A model generated the notes under the pieces. It was not told where the DNA came from. It worked only from the letters and a program-made list of their open reading frames with translations, and did not search any database. Positions 20,120-29,089 of a stretch of 64,000 bases of DNA are shown one piece after another. A program made the translations under genes and the position numbers. The stretch comes from Sulfitobacter sp. DSM 110093 (GTDB lineage: Bacteria; Pseudomonadota; Alphaproteobacteria; Rhodobacterales; Rhodobacteraceae), in contig NZ_CP085167.1 in assembly GCF_022788715.1 (NCBI RefSeq), positions 3,097,501 to 3,161,500 on the forward strand, read 5' to 3'. Each line of letters begins with the position of its first letter. The first letter of the stretch is position 1.

Positions 20120-21058
20120 CTAACCACCGAAAGTCACCTTCGCATCCAGCGGCATTTCCCGAAGGAAGGTTTCATCCACCCCAACGATATTCACTGATGC
20201 GGAACGGTCCACCGCAGCGATCAAAGCAAAGCTCTTGTCAGGATAGCGCCCCGCCATCAGCAAGCGTTTATAGGCCAAAGGCACGGGGGCCCCCCCCTCT
20301 TCTCGCGGGATCTGAGTGACCACTTCGTCCAGACGAACGCCATAGGTCGCCTCAACCTCACGAAAGGGGAAGTTCAACATATTCTCAAACTCCGGCCCGC
20401 CGGGAAACAGCTTAAGCGGCCGCCCGATGCTGCTGCGCGCGTTACTCCAGCCCCACCACTGCGTGTAAAATGATTTCTCCCCCACCTCGGTACAAATCCA
20501 GCCGTTGGGCGAATCGCGGTAGACCAGCACATAGGGGCGCATGGCGCGGAATGCTTCACTTTCCAGTTCCCCTTGGCTCTGTGTCCAAGCCTGAAGCGCG
20601 GCTTGCAACATCGGTGACCCACCATCCCAGATCAGCGACAATGGCTGCTGTTGCTGGTGAAAGCACCAACCGTTCGGCTCTTCATGAGACAGACGCAGCA
20701 TGCCATCGGCGTGGCGGGTTTTACCATCTAGCCACAGCTTGCCTCGATCAAGGATATCGCGCGCTTCCGGCAGCGCCTCTATCCCGGCTTTGGTCAGAGA
20801 ATAGCGCCGATTCTCGATCGAAAAGAGCGCCGCGCCCATCGTGTCTTCCAGTTGCTGAATATGCCGCCGAACCGTCTGACGCGTACTAGACAATTGTGCG
20901 ACCGCATGGCTCAGGTTCAAGGTGCTCGCCAGCGTCACAAACGAGCGGATCATCTCGAACAGAAGCGCCGGGGCGGGCTCTTTTAGCGGGGGCTTTGGCG
21001 CGGCGTCGACCGGCGCGATATCGGACATATGCTGGTTCATAAGCAAAGGATGGTACAT
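20120..21058 (-). CDS. LysR-type HTH protein with an atypical C-terminal domain
   Basis: About 312 residues. After a Pro/Ala-rich N-terminal tail, a LysR-like winged helix is visible (NLSHAVAQLSSTRQTVRRHIQQLE, in parts: the helix-turn-helix around SSTRQTVRRH, then FSIENRRYSLTKAG). The remaining 220 residues do not show the usual LysR effector-binding pattern; they are Trp- and Tyr-rich and contain GWCFHQQQQ and QWWGWSNARSS. The effector is unknown. The start is uncertain: ATG codons at 21058, 21040 and 21028 are all possible, none with a strong ribosome-binding site. It is divergent from the XRE regulator gene. Confidence 0.75.
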   Translation of the reverse strand: MYHPLLMNQHMSDIAPVDAAPKPPLKEPAPALLFEMIRSFVTLASTLNLSHAVAQLSSTRQTVRRHIQQLEDTMGAALFSIENRRYSLTKAGIEALPEARDILDRGKLWLDGKTRHADGMLRLSHEEPNGWCFHQQQQPLSLIWDGGSPMLQAALQAWTQSQGELESEAFRAMRPYVLVYRDSPNGWICTEVGEKSFYTQWWGWSNARSSIGRPLKLFPGGPEFENMLNFPFREVEATYGVRLDEVVTQIPREEGGAPVPLAYKRLLMAGRYPDKSFALIAAVDRSASVNIVGVDETFLREMPLDAKVTFGG

Positions 21059-21192
21059 GAACCACCCCACAACGCAACATAATCCATCCAGCTAAGGTAA
21101 ATTGGTTAACACAATTGGGTCAGAACTAGGCAATTGATCCTCAATACATTGCGGGTAGTGAATGTAATGTACTCAACCTGAGGTATTGAACC

Positions 21193-21549
21193 ATGTCCCA
21201 TCCTGTAGACATTCACGTTGGTCGGCGACTCAAGCAAGCCCGCACCCTGCGGCGGCAGTCCCAAACCGACGTTGCGCGTGAACTTAAACTCTCGTTTCAG
21301 CAGATCCAAAAGTATGAAATCGGGTCCAATCGGATCGCCGCCAGCCGCCTGCATGAACTGGCTCGGATACTCGAAGTCACCCCCGGTTATTTCTTTGAAG
21401 GGCTTGATGATGATACGCCAGAGACCAAAAATGACCCGGCTCTCGATATCGTAAACGCGATTGGCTCCATCAAGGATGACACTGTAAGAGCCCGTATTCT
21501 AACGTTTATTGAAGACGTATCAGGCGTTACGGTCGCCCGCCGGGGCTAA
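21193..21549 (+). CDS. XRE-family helix-turn-helix regulator
   Basis: A 118-residue protein. The Cro/C1-type domain covers residues 6-63: VGRRLKQARTL, then SQTDVARELKLSFQQIQKYE, then RIAASRLHELARIL. This arrangement is common in small stand-alone alphaproteobacterial regulators with an acidic linker (EGLDDDTPETKND) and a short C-terminal helix. The target is unknown. A GAGG ribosome-binding site precedes the ATG. It converges on smc and is divergent from the LysR-like gene, with 134 bases between the starts. Confidence 0.88.
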   Translation: MSHPVDIHVGRRLKQARTLRRQSQTDVARELKLSFQQIQKYEIGSNRIAASRLHELARILEVTPGYFFEGLDDDTPETKNDPALDIVNAIGSIKDDTVRARILTFIEDVSGVTVARRG

Positions 21550-21666
21550 GGGCTGCCGCCGCCCCTCGCGCCTACGAACCCGCCGAAGGCGGCAACGAAG
21601 GGCGCAGGTCGAACGGCAGGCAGCAGTCACCAGAGCCGGAGTTCCGGTGTCCGCATCAATTCGGCG

Positions 21667-24600
21667 TTACGCCACCAGCGTTTCCGCTTTCTTAAGATCG
21701 ACAGAGACCAACTGGCTCACGCCCTGCTCTGCCATGGTGACTCCAAAGAGCCGATCCATCCGCGCCATCGTCACCGCGTGGTGCGTGATGATGAGGAAGC
21801 GCGTATCGGTCTGACGGCACATCTCGTCCAAGAGGTCACAAAATCTGGTCACATTTGCGTCATCAAGCGGGGCGTCGACCTCATCCAGCACACAGATCGG
21901 CGCTGGATTCGCGAGGAACACGGCAAAAATCAGTGCCATCGCGGTCAATGTCTGCTCTCCGCCCGACAGAAGGCTCAGCGTGCTGAGCTTCTTACCCGGC
22001 GGCTGACACATGATCTCAAGCCCGGCTTCCAGCGGATCATCACTTTCGACCATCACAAGGTTCGCTTCGCCACCACCAAAGAGATGGGTGAACAACATCG
22101 AGAAGTTCGCGTTCACCTGTTCAAAGGCCGTCAACAGCCGCTCACGCCCTTCGCGGTTCAGTCCGGCAATACCGCTTCGCAGGGTTTTGATCGCCTCCTC
22201 TAGATCGGCCTTCTCGGTCAGAAGCGCATCATGCTCTTCGCGGACCTCTTTCGCGTCATCCTCCGCGCGAAGGTTCACCGCCCCCAGCGAATCCCGCTGG
22301 CGTTTGTGGCGGTTCACATCCTCTTCCAAGGTTTCGGCTTGGAGATTCTGCTCCACACTAAGGTCGAGCGCATCACGTAGCGCTTCGGGGGTGACCTGCC
22401 GCTCGTCCTGAATACGTTCAGCGGCGTGCGACACAGTTTCACGGGCGGCATCGCTGCGCGCTTCGGCCCGCGCCCGGGCTTCACGCGCGTCCGAGGCCTG
22501 ACGTTCAGCGTCACGCTCAGCTTCTGTCGCAGCCTTTAGCGCATTCTCCGCAGCGCCCAGCGTTTCTACTGCACGGGTACGGCGCGTTTCGGCAGCCGTG
22601 ATCGCGCCCATGAGCTCTTCTCGCTTGGCCGCAATCTCTGCGGGAGCGGCGCTTGCTTGCGATAGTTCCGCCTCCGAGGCGGTCTTGCGCTCGACCAATT
22701 CTGCCGTTCGCTTGCCTGCGGTCTCTAGCCGGTGCCGCCAACCGCTTATCTCTTTCGTCACTTCCTCCGCCCGCCGGACACGGGATTCGCCCTCTCGACG
22801 TAACTCATCATGAGCGGAGCGGCGCGACATCATGGTGATCCGCGAGGCTTCGACCGTCATGCGAATATCTTCGACCATAGCCCGCGCGGCAGAAAGGTCG
22901 TCCAACCCTTCCAGCGTACGCTCGGCGTCGAGCACTTCCGCGCGGGCGGCAATCGCGGCCTCTTCGTGGCGTTTCACAGCAAGGCCAAGGGATTCCAATC
23001 GGCTTTGCGCAAGATTTCGATCTGCCTCTGCACGGCTCAGCGCGCGGCCCGCATCTGCGACCTGCCTGTCCGCATCGCGCCGCGCCTCACGGGCACGCTT
23101 GTCGGCGTCGGCCTGCTCTGCCAATTGGCGCTGTAATGTCTCATGAGCAGCCCGCGCGCCATCGGCCCGTTGGCTTGCTTCCTCTAATGCCTGCTTCAAC
23201 ACTTCAAGCCGGTTCAACTGCTGCAGGCGCAGGGCCGCTGCCGATGGCGCGTCTTCGGCCCACGCGCGGAAGCCGTCCCACCGCCAAAGATCACCCTCGG
23301 GCGAAACCAAACGCTGCCCCGGCAACAACTGCGCCTGAAGCCGCGTACCCCCATCGGGATCGACGAGTCCGATCTGGCTCATACGGCGTTCAAGCACCTC
23401 AGGCACCGACACATGCTGCGTCAGCGGGGTCACCCCCCCAGGCAGCGGTTGCGCCTCCAGATACCCCGGAAGCACCGACCAGCCGGAAGGCCCATCCGCA
23501 TCAACCTCAGGCGCGCGCAAATCGTCTGCCAAAGCAGCCCCAAGCGCTTTCTCAAATCCATGTTCAACCTGCAACCGATCGAGGATCTGCCCGCCCTCGG
23601 CGGTATCACGTTCCACCAACTTCGCCAGCGCCCCAGCTTCCGCCCGCAAGGCGTTGGTTTCGCCCTCCGCCTCTGACCGCTCTGCCCGCGCGTCGGCTTC
23701 GCGCGATTGCGTATCGGCGCGGGTTTCCTCGGCGGCCAAAAGGGCGGCATCCGCGGCCGCGGCGGCATCGACGGCCGCCACCTCTGCCTTCTGCGCCGTT
23801 GCGAAATCTAACCCAGCCTGATCGAGCGTCGCTTGGCTTTGGGCCACTGCATCACGTGCTTTAGCGGCCTCTGCTTCCGATTTCTGTAGGGTCTTTCGGC
23901 TGTCCTGAAGCAACCGTTCCGCCGAACTGTGACGCGCCGACAACCGGGCGACATCTTCGGTTTGTTGGGCCAAATCCCCCTCGCGGATTTGCAACACGGA
24001 AGAGGCCTCACGCGCGGCCTCTCCGGCAGCCTCTAGCGCGTTGTCATGCCCTTCGCCCGCCTTGGCCAATTCCCGCGCTTCCAATTCGAGACGTTCAATC
24101 GTTTCCTCGGCGTCGCGGTTCAACCCACCTTCGCGGTCGATATCGCGGGTCAGTTGCGTGATCCGCCCGGATAGCGTTTCGATTAACGCAGCAGCGCGGG
24201 ATTCCTGTTCGGTCAATGTGTCGCGTTGCGTGGCAAGGCGTTGAAGAACGGCAGCAGAGATCGCCTCTTCTTCGCGCAAAGCGGGCAAAGCGGCTTCGGC
24301 CTCTTCGCGTCCTTTGGCGATCTGGCGCACCTGCGCTTCGGCCTCGGCCGCGGACGCGACGCGGGCGCGCAATTCCTCTTCGGACTTGCCGCGTGCATCC
24401 TCCGCTTCGCGCCAACGGTGGTAAAGCAGCAGCCCCTCGGCACGGCGCAGGGCTTCGCCGATTTCGCGATAGCGCGCGGCTTGGCGGGCTTGGCGGGCCA
24501 GCGTGGCCAATTGGGCAGCAAGCTGTTCGATCACGTCATCGACACGAGCAAGGTTTTGTTCTGCGCCATTCAGCTTCAATTCAGCTTCATGCCGGCGTTG

Positions 24601-25122
24601 ATAAAGCCCAGAAATCCCAGCTGCCTCTTCCAAAATACGGCGACGGCTTTTGGGTTTGGCATTGATCAATTCAGCAATCTGCCCCTGTCGCACCAGCGCA
24701 GGGCTATGGGCGCCGGTGGACGCATCAGCGAAAAGCATTTGCACATCACGCGCCCGCACGTCTTTGCCGTTCACCTTATAGGCACTGCCCACATCGCGGG
24801 TGATGCGGCGAACGATTTCCAGCGCGTCTTGTTCGTTAAAGCCCGCAGGCGCTAACCGATCGCTGTTATCCAAGTGCAACGAGACTTCGGCAAAATTGCG
24901 CGCCGGGCGCGAGGCAGCCCCGGCAAAAATCACATCTTCCATACCACCGCCACGCATTGCGGTCGGGCGGTTTTCGCCCATGACCCACCGCAATGCTTCA
25001 AGCAGGTTGGATTTGCCACAGCCGTTCGGCCCCACGACCCCGGTCAGCCCGTCTGAGATGACGAGGTCGGTCGGGTCCACGAAGCTTTTGAAGCCGGTCA
25101 GTCTGAGTTTGGAAAAGCGCAA
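21667..25122 (-). CDS. smc: Chromosome segregation protein SMC
   Basis: ATP-driven SMC that compacts and separates chromosomes with ScpA and ScpB. The 1151-residue product is full length. Walker A is GPNGCGKSN near residues 32-40; the signature and Walker B lie near the end in LSLLSGGEQTLTAM and ICVLDEVDAPLDDAN. Two long Glu/Ala/Arg-rich coiled coils flank a hinge around residues 510-640, with DGPSGWSVLPGYLEA at its start. No condensin partner gene is adjacent. The gene before it on the same strand encodes a small lipoprotein and is 159 bases away. Confidence 0.98.
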   Translation of the reverse strand: MRFSKLRLTGFKSFVDPTDLVISDGLTGVVGPNGCGKSNLLEALRWVMGENRPTAMRGGGMEDVIFAGAASRPARNFAEVSLHLDNSDRLAPAGFNEQDALEIVRRITRDVGSAYKVNGKDVRARDVQMLFADASTGAHSPALVRQGQIAELINAKPKSRRRILEEAAGISGLYQRRHEAELKLNGAEQNLARVDDVIEQLAAQLATLARQARQAARYREIGEALRRAEGLLLYHRWREAEDARGKSEEELRARVASAAEAEAQVRQIAKGREEAEAALPALREEEAISAAVLQRLATQRDTLTEQESRAAALIETLSGRITQLTRDIDREGGLNRDAEETIERLELEARELAKAGEGHDNALEAAGEAAREASSVLQIREGDLAQQTEDVARLSARHSSAERLLQDSRKTLQKSEAEAAKARDAVAQSQATLDQAGLDFATAQKAEVAAVDAAAAADAALLAAEETRADTQSREADARAERSEAEGETNALRAEAGALAKLVERDTAEGGQILDRLQVEHGFEKALGAALADDLRAPEVDADGPSGWSVLPGYLEAQPLPGGVTPLTQHVSVPEVLERRMSQIGLVDPDGGTRLQAQLLPGQRLVSPEGDLWRWDGFRAWAEDAPSAAALRLQQLNRLEVLKQALEEASQRADGARAAHETLQRQLAEQADADKRAREARRDADRQVADAGRALSRAEADRNLAQSRLESLGLAVKRHEEAAIAARAEVLDAERTLEGLDDLSAARAMVEDIRMTVEASRITMMSRRSAHDELRREGESRVRRAEEVTKEISGWRHRLETAGKRTAELVERKTASEAELSQASAAPAEIAAKREELMGAITAAETRRTRAVETLGAAENALKAATEAERDAERQASDAREARARAEARSDAARETVSHAAERIQDERQVTPEALRDALDLSVEQNLQAETLEEDVNRHKRQRDSLGAVNLRAEDDAKEVREEHDALLTEKADLEEAIKTLRSGIAGLNREGRERLLTAFEQVNANFSMLFTHLFGGGEANLVMVESDDPLEAGLEIMCQPPGKKLSTLSLLSGGEQTLTAMALIFAVFLANPAPICVLDEVDAPLDDANVTRFCDLLDEMCRQTDTRFLIITHHAVTMARMDRLFGVTMAEQGVSQLVSVDLKKAETLVA

Positions 25123-25281
25123 GTTAGCCCTGCCGTAATTGATTCTTACCTGAGCGGCGAACTTGCCGTTTTGGGAGGGTCCGAGTCAATCAAAAGCCCC
25201 AAGGGAAGGGGGGCAATGAGCGGTTATCCACAAGATATTGTCGCGGCCATCAGGCGTAGGCCGTCCAAGCCTAGCGAGGGC

Positions 25282-25572
25282 CTAATCACAGTCCAACACA
25301 CCAAGTGCCAATGCCTGATCGCCCAGCACCTCTTTGACATCGCAACCGCTGGCTAGGGCCATCGCCCGGCCTGCCCGCACCCGGATCGGACCAAACCGCG
25401 GGGCATATTGCGCGTTGACGCGCATCGCCTCTGCCCGTTCGCCACGGACCCGCACGTCAAAAACCGAACCATCAACCGTGACCTGTTGGGCGGCTACGCC
25501 GCGAAAATCCCGGCTGGGTGCATTGCAGGCCGTCAGCCAGACAGGCATCATGATGAACAAGAAGAACCGCAT
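25282..25572 (-). CDS. Small putative lipoprotein
   Basis: A 96-residue protein with a lipoprotein signal: MRFFLFIMMPVWLTAC, with lipobox LTAC. The mature part is about 80 residues, includes a VTVDGSVFDVRVRGE strand-rich segment and two further cysteines near the C-terminus (GCDVKE and LDCD), which may form a disulphide in the periplasm. Function unknown. Two starts are possible, 25572 and 25584; neither has a strong ribosome-binding site. Confidence 0.7.
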   Translation of the reverse strand: MRFFLFIMMPVWLTACNAPSRDFRGVAAQQVTVDGSVFDVRVRGERAEAMRVNAQYAPRFGPIRVRAGRAMALASGCDVKEVLGDQALALGVLDCD

Positions 25573-25620
25573 GGCTTTAACCATGCAGTTAGAGAGTTAA
25601 CAAAACCCTACCATCTAACG

Positions 25621-25645
25621 AAAAAAGCCCCGGCAAAACCGGGGC
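25621..25645 (-). terminator. Terminator of the F0 ATP synthase operon
   Basis: Stem GCCCCGG / CCGGGGC with loop CAAAA; read on the minus strand it ends in TTTTTT. It lies 26 bases past the atpF stop. Confidence 0.9.
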
Positions 25646-25670
25646 CTTCTAAATTCGATGGGGCGCTGGC

Positions 25671-26243
25671 TTAGTGCAGCTTGGCTTCGACTTGGGCGAT
25701 GCCATCGTCGATCAGCTTGTTGCCCTGTGCAGCGGTCATCTGCTTGGCGATCACGTCGCGGGCAGCGGCCACAGCGATGGTCACGGCTTGGTCGCGGACT
25801 TCCTTCACAGCGGCGGCCTCGGCCGAGCTGATCTGGTCCTTCGCGGCGGCCATGCGACGGTCAAGCGACTTGGCCATATCCGCCCGTGCCTGTTCGGCAG
25901 CAAGACGGGCATCTTCCTTGGCGGAAGACACGATGCGGTCCGCTTGATCCTGCACCTCTTTTTGCTTGCGCTCATAGGAGGCGAGCAAAGTCTGCGCTTC
26001 TTCACGCAGGGCGCGGGCTTCTTCCAGCTCGGTCTTGATGCCATCGGCACGTTTGTCGAGCATGCCGACCAGCAGCGTCGGAACCTTGAAGTAGATCAGG
26101 ATCCCGAGGAACAGCAGGAACGCCAGCAACACGATGAAATCGGTGTTGCGCAGCGAAAAGAAAGGCCCCGTGGCGGCAAGCGCCGGCGAAGCCGCAAGAC
26201 CGGCGAGCAGGGTCGAAAGTGTCAGGCGCATGGATTTGGTCAT
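25671..26243 (-). CDS. atpF: ATP synthase F0 subunit b
   Basis: One of the two peripheral-stalk subunits that tie F1 to the membrane sector. The 190-residue product has an N-terminal signal-like segment (MTKSMRLTLSTLLAGLAASPALA), a membrane helix around residues 36-54, and a long charged coiled coil. The leading segment is common to this subunit in Rhodobacteraceae. It starts three bases after the b' gene, with an AAAGGAT ribosome-binding site, and is the last gene before the terminator. Assignment of b versus b' rests on gene order and the N-terminal segment. Confidence 0.92.
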   Translation of the reverse strand: MTKSMRLTLSTLLAGLAASPALAATGPFFSLRNTDFIVLLAFLLFLGILIYFKVPTLLVGMLDKRADGIKTELEEARALREEAQTLLASYERKQKEVQDQADRIVSSAKEDARLAAEQARADMAKSLDRRMAAAKDQISSAEAAAVKEVRDQAVTIAVAAARDVIAKQMTAAQGNKLIDDGIAQVEAKLH

Positions 26244-26246
26244 GGC

Positions 26247-26804
26247 TTATCCTTTCATCCGCGCATCGACGGCGGCATCAACGGTTGCAACATCAGCCGT
26301 GCCACCCAAGGCGGCGACAAGAGCTTCTGCGGTGTCCTTGGCAACGGCTTGTACGTTGTCCATGGCGCCCGCGCGAATTTCGGCGATGGCTTTTTCCGAT
26401 TCTGCCACTTGCACGGCAATCTCGGCATCGGCCTTGGCCATTTCAACATCCAGATCAGCCTGCATGTCCGCTTTGGCTTGGGCCACGATCTGCTGTGCCT
26501 CGGCACGGGCGTCGATCAGGGCCTTGTCATAGGCGGCTTCGGCTTCCTGCGCCTTGACCTTAAGGTCTTCGGCGGCAGCGATGTCATTGGTGATGGTCCC
26601 TTGGCGTTCAGCCAGAACCGCACCGATACGGGGCAGAGCTACGCGCGACAGGATCAGGTAGGTGGCGATCAGCGCCAGGATCAGCCAGAAAATCTGGTTG
26701 CCCCAGTGATCGAAGTTCAGCTGCGGCATGCCCGGCGTTTCGGCGGCATGGGTCGCAATGCCGGTCGCGTCGGCCAGCCCGTCGCTGGTTGTTACAGTTG
26801 CCAT
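26247..26804 (-). CDS. ATP synthase F0 subunit b'
   Basis: The second peripheral-stalk subunit, found in photosynthetic bacteria and their relatives, where b and b' form a heterodimer. 185 residues: a soluble N-terminal stretch of about 30 residues, a membrane helix ([20 protein letters not shown]), then a long Ala/Glu/Lys-rich coiled coil. The c-subunit gene lies 90 bases upstream, and the b gene starts three bases after its stop. Confidence 0.93.
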   Translation of the reverse strand: MATVTTSDGLADATGIATHAAETPGMPQLNFDHWGNQIFWLILALIATYLILSRVALPRIGAVLAERQGTITNDIAAAEDLKVKAQEAEAAYDKALIDARAEAQQIVAQAKADMQADLDVEMAKADAEIAVQVAESEKAIAEIRAGAMDNVQAVAKDTAEALVAALGGTADVATVDAAVDARMKG

Positions 26805-26894
26805 CGTGGCTTCTCCTTGGAAACTTTGCCGTTACAGCCGGGCAGACACGGCGATGCGCGCCTGCCCGCTCGTAAGGATTACAGTTCCGAGAGC

Positions 26895-27119
26895 TTAGAC
26901 AGCGAACATCAGCAGCAGAGCGACGAGGAACGAGAAGATCCCCAGAGCTTCTGCAAACGCGATGCCGATGAACAGGGTCGCTGTCTGGCTTGCGGCTGCC
27001 GATGGGTTGCGCAGTGCGCCGGACAGGAAGTTGGCGGCAACGTTGCCGACACCCAGGGCTGCGATGCCCGTGCCGAGACCTGCAATGCCTGCGCCGATAT
27101 GTGCGAGTTGACCTTCCAT
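26895..27119 (-). CDS. atpE: ATP synthase F0 subunit c
   Basis: The proton-carrying ring subunit, 74 residues forming a two-helix hairpin. The glycine-rich first helix is [17 protein letters not shown], the polar loop is RNPSAA, and the proton-binding glutamate lies in FAEALGI of the second helix. No sodium-binding signature is evident around that residue. The ATG has a GGAGATA ribosome-binding site, and the gene is separated from atpB by 63 bases, which may allow extra expression for the multi-copy ring. Confidence 0.98.
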   Translation of the reverse strand: MEGQLAHIGAGIAGLGTGIAALGVGNVAANFLSGALRNPSAAASQTATLFIGIAFAEALGIFSFLVALLLMFAV

Positions 27120-27182
27120 GGGGGTATCTCCTTACGATTGGAAGTTAAAACTTTGACGGGAAGCCCGCCGTTGTTGGGGTTG

Positions 27183-27944
27183 TTAGTGTGCGGGGTGCAG
27201 CGCGTCCTTGAGGTACACGCATGTCAGGATGGTAAAGACATAGGCCTGGATAAAGGCCACCAGCACTTCGAGACCGTACATCGCGGTAATCGCGAGCACC
27301 GACACCGGAGAGATCACTGCGATGGCAGCAAAACCGGCGAAAACCTTGATAACCGCGTGGCCCGCCATGACGTTGCCCGCCAGACGAATGGAGTGGCTAA
27401 CCGGGCGCACGAAGTAGCTGATCAATTCGATGATCGCCAGCACCGGGCGCAGGGCCAGAGGGGCCGAGGACACCCAGAAGAGGCTCAGGAACGCCGCGCC
27501 GTTTTTGACGAAGCCCACGACGGTCACGGTGATGAACACGGCCAGCGCCAGCACCACGGTCACCGAGAAATGCGCGGTTGGGGTAAAGGCTGTTGGGATC
27601 AGGCCAAGGAAGTTCGCCATAACGATGAACATGAACAGGGTCATGATATAGGGGAAGAACTTCAGCCCTTCTTTGCCGCAGATGTCTTCGACCATCTTGT
27701 GGATGAAGCCATAGGCCAGCTCAGCGACCGATTGCATCCGGCCCGGCACGACAGAGCGGCGCGCGCTGCCCAGAACGAGCATCACGAAAGTGGCCAGAAC
27801 CGCCAGCGCCATCCAGAAGGTCGCGTTGGTGATGGTGTACCAAGCAACGGAAGCGCCATCGCCAAAGAGTGGCGATACGATGAACTGGTCCATCGGATGG
27901 AATTCCAGACCGCCTGTTTCAGCGCCGTTTGTCTCTGTTGCCAT
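27183..27944 (-). CDS. atpB: ATP synthase F0 subunit a
   Basis: The stator channel subunit that conducts protons to the c ring. The 253-residue membrane protein has at least five helices; the essential arginine lies in [14 protein letters not shown], and the C-terminal helix contains [16 protein letters not shown]. It starts one base after the atpI stop and precedes atpE. F1 genes are absent, matching the split F0/F1 layout of Rhodobacteraceae and other alphaproteobacteria. Confidence 0.98.
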   Translation of the reverse strand: MATETNGAETGGLEFHPMDQFIVSPLFGDGASVAWYTITNATFWMALAVLATFVMLVLGSARRSVVPGRMQSVAELAYGFIHKMVEDICGKEGLKFFPYIMTLFMFIVMANFLGLIPTAFTPTAHFSVTVVLALAVFITVTVVGFVKNGAAFLSLFWVSSAPLALRPVLAIIELISYFVRPVSHSIRLAGNVMAGHAVIKVFAGFAAIAVISPVSVLAITAMYGLEVLVAFIQAYVFTILTCVYLKDALHPAH

Positions 27945-27945
27945 T

Positions 27946-28296
27946 TCAGGCTCCCTCGTCCTTGCCCGAATGGGGCGTATCCTGTTCGGCCGGTTCGGCC
28001 TGTTGTTTGTCCTGGATTTCCTCAGCGGTGCGGAGCATCGTCTTCACCCCCGCCGCAAGGCCCAGCATTACAAATAGCACCATGAAAATGGGCAGCGTGC
28101 CAAACAGCACATCAAGCCCGTATCCGATGCCGAAACCGATCCCAAGACCGGCCACAAGTTCGATCACCATCCGCCATGCCATATTGGCCTGAGAATAATG
28201 CTCATCCGCTCGGGGCTTGGGTGCGCCGCGTTGTTTCGCAGCCGCCAGTTTGGCCTCAAGCTGCTCCATCTGCTGCCGTTGGTCCGGGCTGGTCAC
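27946..28296 (-). CDS. atpI: AtpI / AtpZ-type F0 assembly protein
   Basis: A 116-residue protein that opens the F0 operon. The N-terminal 40 residues are charged and coiled-coil prone, followed by two membrane helices, [18 protein letters not shown] and [15 protein letters not shown], and an acidic tail. This layout is that of AtpI/AtpZ-family proteins, implicated in c-ring assembly or cation supply. Its TGA is followed one base later by the atpB ATG. Confidence 0.9.
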   Translation of the reverse strand: MTSPDQRQQMEQLEAKLAAAKQRGAPKPRADEHYSQANMAWRMVIELVAGLGIGFGIGYGLDVLFGTLPIFMVLFVMLGLAAGVKTMLRTAEEIQDKQQAEPAEQDTPHSGKDEGA

Positions 28297-28467
28297 ACCA
28301 AAATCCCCTTAGGAATATCTGTTGCGGTGCTACTGTCAGGGCGGGTTAGAGTCAACAACCTTGGGCGTCTCAGGTTTTGGCGTCTTTACAGTAGGTTAGG
28401 CGGCGCGAGACGTCGGCCCCCTTGAAACAGCGCAGGCAAATCCCAGTGAAACCGCGCCGGATGCTTA

Positions 28468-28485
28468 TTCAACCTAGTGGTTAAG
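28468..28485. promoter_or_regulatory. Candidate ArsR operator
   Basis: TTCAACC-TAGT-GGTTAAG contains the perfect inverted half-sites AACC/GGTT with a 4-base centre, resembling operators of non-metal ArsR repressors. It lies 52 bases before the ArsR gene start and so could support autoregulation. Confidence 0.5.
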
Positions 28486-28536
28486 TTAGTAGCAATGGCC
28501 GCTTTCCCACCCCCGCGCCCCACGCTATGCAGGCGC

Positions 28537-28893
28537 ATGAACCAAGACCTAGATCAGGTGTTTGCCGCCCTTGCGGACCCCACCCGCCGCGCCATCCTCG
28601 CGATGCTGCTGGAGGATGATATGGCCGTGACCGACGTGGCCGAGCCGTTCGAGATGTCGCTGGCCGCGATCTCAAAACATTTGGGTGTTCTGACAGCGGC
28701 AGGGCTGATCAGTCAGGAAAAGCGGGGGCGTGTGAAGTGGTGCAAACTGGAGCCGGATGCCTTGCGGAATGCGTCGGTCTGGATGCAGGGGTTCGGGCAG
28801 TTTGAACCGGTGAACCTTGATGCCTTCGAGCGATTTTTGGAAATCGAACTGCCTGAGACTGCGGAAGGCGTGACGCGCTCAGGGTCTGAGTAG
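28537..28893 (+). CDS. ArsR-family transcriptional regulator
   Basis: A 118-residue winged-helix repressor. The recognition region is MAVTDVAEPFEMSLAAISKHLGVL, here seen in two parts as a helix at 32-41 and SLAAISKHL at 44-52. It lacks the cysteine-rich metal motif ELCVCDL of arsenic- or cadmium-sensing members, so it likely senses something else or is controlled by expression. Such genes are often followed by a START-domain partner, but the next gene is on the other strand, so it is isolated here. The ATG at 28537 fits the family start; a longer open frame upstream is not needed. Confidence 0.9.
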   Translation: MNQDLDQVFAALADPTRRAILAMLLEDDMAVTDVAEPFEMSLAAISKHLGVLTAAGLISQEKRGRVKWCKLEPDALRNASVWMQGFGQFEPVNLDAFERFLEIELPETAEGVTRSGSE

Positions 28894-28902
28894 AGAGAGA
28901 GT

Positions 28903-28944
28903 GATCCCCCCTTGCCACGAGGTAAATAAGACAAGGGGAGGATC
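28903..28944. terminator. Long hairpin between converging ArsR and small-peptide genes
   Basis: GATCCCCCCTTG pairs with CAAGGGGAGGATC over 12 bp with one bulged A and a 17-base AT-rich loop. No T run follows. It lies 9 bases after the ArsR stop and 9 bases before the peptide stop, so it may protect or terminate both transcripts. Confidence 0.5.
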
Positions 28945-28953
28945 AATCGACGG

Positions 28954-29031
28954 TCAGATGACGCCGAATGCAAAACGCAAAATAGCCAATACCACTACGA
29001 TCAACCCGATCAGGTAAATAATACTACGCAT
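28954..29031 (-). CDS. 25-residue hydrophobic membrane peptide
   Basis: A short open frame read on the minus strand: ATG at 29029-29031, TGA at 28954-28956. It encodes MRSIIYLIGLIVVVLAILRF followed by AFGVI. An AAGGA ribosome-binding site sits 8 bases before the ATG. Nearly the entire peptide is one hydrophobic helix with a positive N-terminus, so it should insert in the inner membrane. I recall similar short peptides (MRSIIYLIGLIVVVLAIL-) in Rhodobacteraceae genomes, but could not check. Function unknown; it is upstream of nothing co-directional within 30 bases except the hairpin. Confidence 0.7.
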   Translation of the reverse strand: MRSIIYLIGLIVVVLAILRFAFGVI

Positions 29032-29089
29032 GGTTGTGTCCTTCACTTTGATTTCACGCCCCAACGCGGGACCACGCGATCCGGTTCCA

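Noticed and set aside
25674..28085. 803-residue open frame antisense to the F0 operon
   Set aside because: Very long, but it covers five firmly identified ATP synthase genes on the other strand; its His/Gly/Asp-rich sequence is typical of high-GC antisense frames.
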